The notes beneath the pieces are model-generated. The model saw only the letters and a list, made by a program, of their open reading frames with translations. It did not search any database and was not told the DNA's origin. A stretch of 64,000 nt of DNA from XN24 sp035514535 (GTDB taxonomy: Bacteria; Pseudomonadota; Gammaproteobacteria; Steroidobacterales; XN24), in NCBI GenBank assembly GCA_035514535.1, contig DATKAZ010000037.1, positions 58,321-122,320 of the forward strand, written 5' to 3'. The position numbers and the translations under genes are program-made. Position 1 is the stretch's first letter. Each line of letters begins with the position of its first letter. Positions 62,993 to 64,000 of this stretch are shown one piece after another.

Positions 62993-63764
62993 GAAAGAAG
63001 ACCTGTTCAGCGCGCAGTATGCGTTCGCCGCCCACATCCGCGATCCGGAGCACGTCCCCGCCCCGGCGGGGATCGAGGATCGCCGCATGGCGATTTACCG
63101 CGAGCTGTTCTTTAACAATGTGCGCGACCTGCTCGGCCGCAGCTTTCCGGTCCTCAGGAAGGTGCTGGGTGAGGAAGCCTGGCTCGTGATGGTGCGAGAC
63201 TGGCTGGTGCGGCACCGCGCCCAGACGCCGTTGTTCCTCGAGCTGCCGCGAGAATTCCTGCGCTACCTGCTCGAGAGCCGCGGATCCCAAGCCGACGACC
63301 CGCCATTTCTCGCCGAGCTCGCCCACTATGAATGGGTGGAACTGGCCCTCTCCATCGACGAGCGCGACCTCGATGTGACCGGCGTGGACCCGGACGGGGA
63401 CCTGCTGGAAGGAATTCCCGTGCTCTCGCCCCTCGCGCTGTTGCTCACCTACAAGTGGCCGGTTCACCGCATAGCACCGGATTTCCAGCCGACGACTGCT
63501 CCCCCGGAGCCGACGCGACTGGTTGTCTACCGTGACCGGCGCGACGAGGTCGGCTTCCTGGAGATCAACCTCGTCACCGCCCGCCTGCTCGAGATGCTGC
63601 GCAGCGGGTCGCTGCCGCGCCGCACCGGGCGCGAGTGCCTCCAGGATATCGCGACGGAACTCGCCCACCCGAAGCCGGAAGTCGTCGTCGCCGGCGGTGC
63701 GACCGTCCTCGCCGAGCTGCGGGCATGCGACGTGCTGCTCGGCGTGGCCGCCGCCCCGGACTGA
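62985..63764 (+). CDS. DUF2063/HvfC-type MNIO partner protein
   Basis: A 259-residue protein of the HvfC/BufC family, the usual partner of DUF692 enzymes, thought to bind the precursor peptide and deliver it. The N-terminal DNA-binding-like DUF2063 part (about 5-95) has IYRELFFNNVRDLLGRSFPVL and the AWLVMVRDWLVRH segment. The second half (about 120-255) contains EWVELALSID and PLALLLTYKWPVHRI, both typical. The ATG at 62985 was chosen over a GTG nine bases earlier. The coupling to the MNIO gene supports a joint role. Confidence 0.9.
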   Translation: MAEKEDLFSAQYAFAAHIRDPEHVPAPAGIEDRRMAIYRELFFNNVRDLLGRSFPVLRKVLGEEAWLVMVRDWLVRHRAQTPLFLELPREFLRYLLESRGSQADDPPFLAELAHYEWVELALSIDERDLDVTGVDPDGDLLEGIPVLSPLALLLTYKWPVHRIAPDFQPTTAPPEPTRLVVYRDRRDEVGFLEINLVTARLLEMLRSGSLPRRTGRECLQDIATELAHPKPEVVVAGGATVLAELRACDVLLGVAAAPD

Positions 63765-63812
63765 AGCGCAACGGAGGACGCCTACGCGGGCCGCATCTGC
63801 CAGAATGCGGCG

Positions 63813-64000
63813 ATGGACACCCCGCAACCCACAGGGGATCCGCTGCGGGTTCTCTGGATCACCTTTCATACCGGCACGCCCCGCAGCGTACGGCCGGACA
63901 TCGAACTGGCACTCGGCCTCGCGCGCGCCGGCGTCGAAATCCGGGCGATCGCGCCCGACGGCTCGCAATGCGCCCGGGCCGTCGAGCAGGCCGGATTGCG
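63813..64000 (+). CDS. Glycosyltransferase, N-terminal fragment cut by window edge
   Basis: Only the first 62 codons are in the window. After a short polar start the sequence reads LRVLWITFHTGTPRSVRPD, then IELALGLARAGVEIRAIAPDGS, which looks like the first beta-strand and helix of a GT-B fold glycosyltransferase (family 4 type). The ATG at 63813 is the only in-frame start after the previous gene. The donor and acceptor cannot be told. It lies 48 bases after the HvfC-type gene. Confidence 0.65.
   Translation, partial: MDTPQPTGDPLRVLWITFHTGTPRSVRPDIELALGLARAGVEIRAIAPDGSQCARAVEQAGL

Overview
This window is a gene-dense, GC-rich chromosomal segment from a gammaproteobacterium. The strongest evidence is gene order. 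Positions 1-12540 keep the Escherichia coli order queG | nnr-tsaE-amiB-mutL-miaA-hfq-hflX-hflK-hflC-DUF2065-purA. The blocks pcnB-folK-panBCD, lptFG-pepA-holC-valS, purMN | DUF2066-CDP-alcohol transferase-hda and metG-rnfABCDGE-nth are also typical of the class. MutL carries the nicking-endonuclease motif, as in gammaproteobacteria without MutH. I cannot name the order or genus from the sequence alone. No rRNA, CRISPR array, phage or insertion sequence was seen.

Layout. 1-11400 (minus strand) is the RNA modification, mismatch repair, Hfq and HflKC operon, ending in a purA cut by the window edge. 11440-13608 (plus) holds queG and a cyclic-nucleotide-binding-type/GGDEF diguanylate cyclase. 13620-18385 (minus) is pcnB-folK-deoxynucleoside kinase-panB-panC-panD (pantothenate and folate). 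A tRNA-Glu(CTC) with its own promoter follows at 18542. 18648-22177 (minus) is a stand-alone adenylation-carrier-thioesterase enzyme with its own phosphopantetheinyl transferase. 22289-30029 has an RDD protein, lptG/lptF (LPS export), pepA, holC, a small unknown gene and valS. 30016-33938 is a MoxR-DUF58-TgpA transglutaminase trio. 33960-38657 (minus) is a KARI-like gene-pssA-uracil-DNA glycosylase-rimI-prfC. 38773-43126 holds proS, a lytic transglycosylase and several small genes. 43083-47084 holds hda, a CDP-alcohol transferase, DUF2066 and purMN; 47081-48742 holds dcd and mrp. 49067-53655 (plus) is a HEAT-repeat Ser/Thr kinase followed by two PilT-family ATPases. 53803-64000 holds metG, rnfABCDGE, nth, DUF1841, a DUF692 (MNIO) oxidase with an HvfC-type partner, and the start of a glycosyltransferase.

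Genes are tightly packed. Many neighbours overlap by 4 bases (ATGA, GTGA or TTGA), which implies translational coupling, and several convergent pairs overlap at their 3' ends.

The parts most worth attention are: the HEAT-kinase/twin-PilT cassette between mrp and metG; the A-T-TE enzyme, whose adenylation pocket lacks the amino-acid-binding Asp; an IlvC homologue that has lost two catalytic residues; an MNIO/HvfC pair without a visible precursor peptide; and a 38-bp perfect palindrome with a tandem 20-bp repeat between amiB and mutL.
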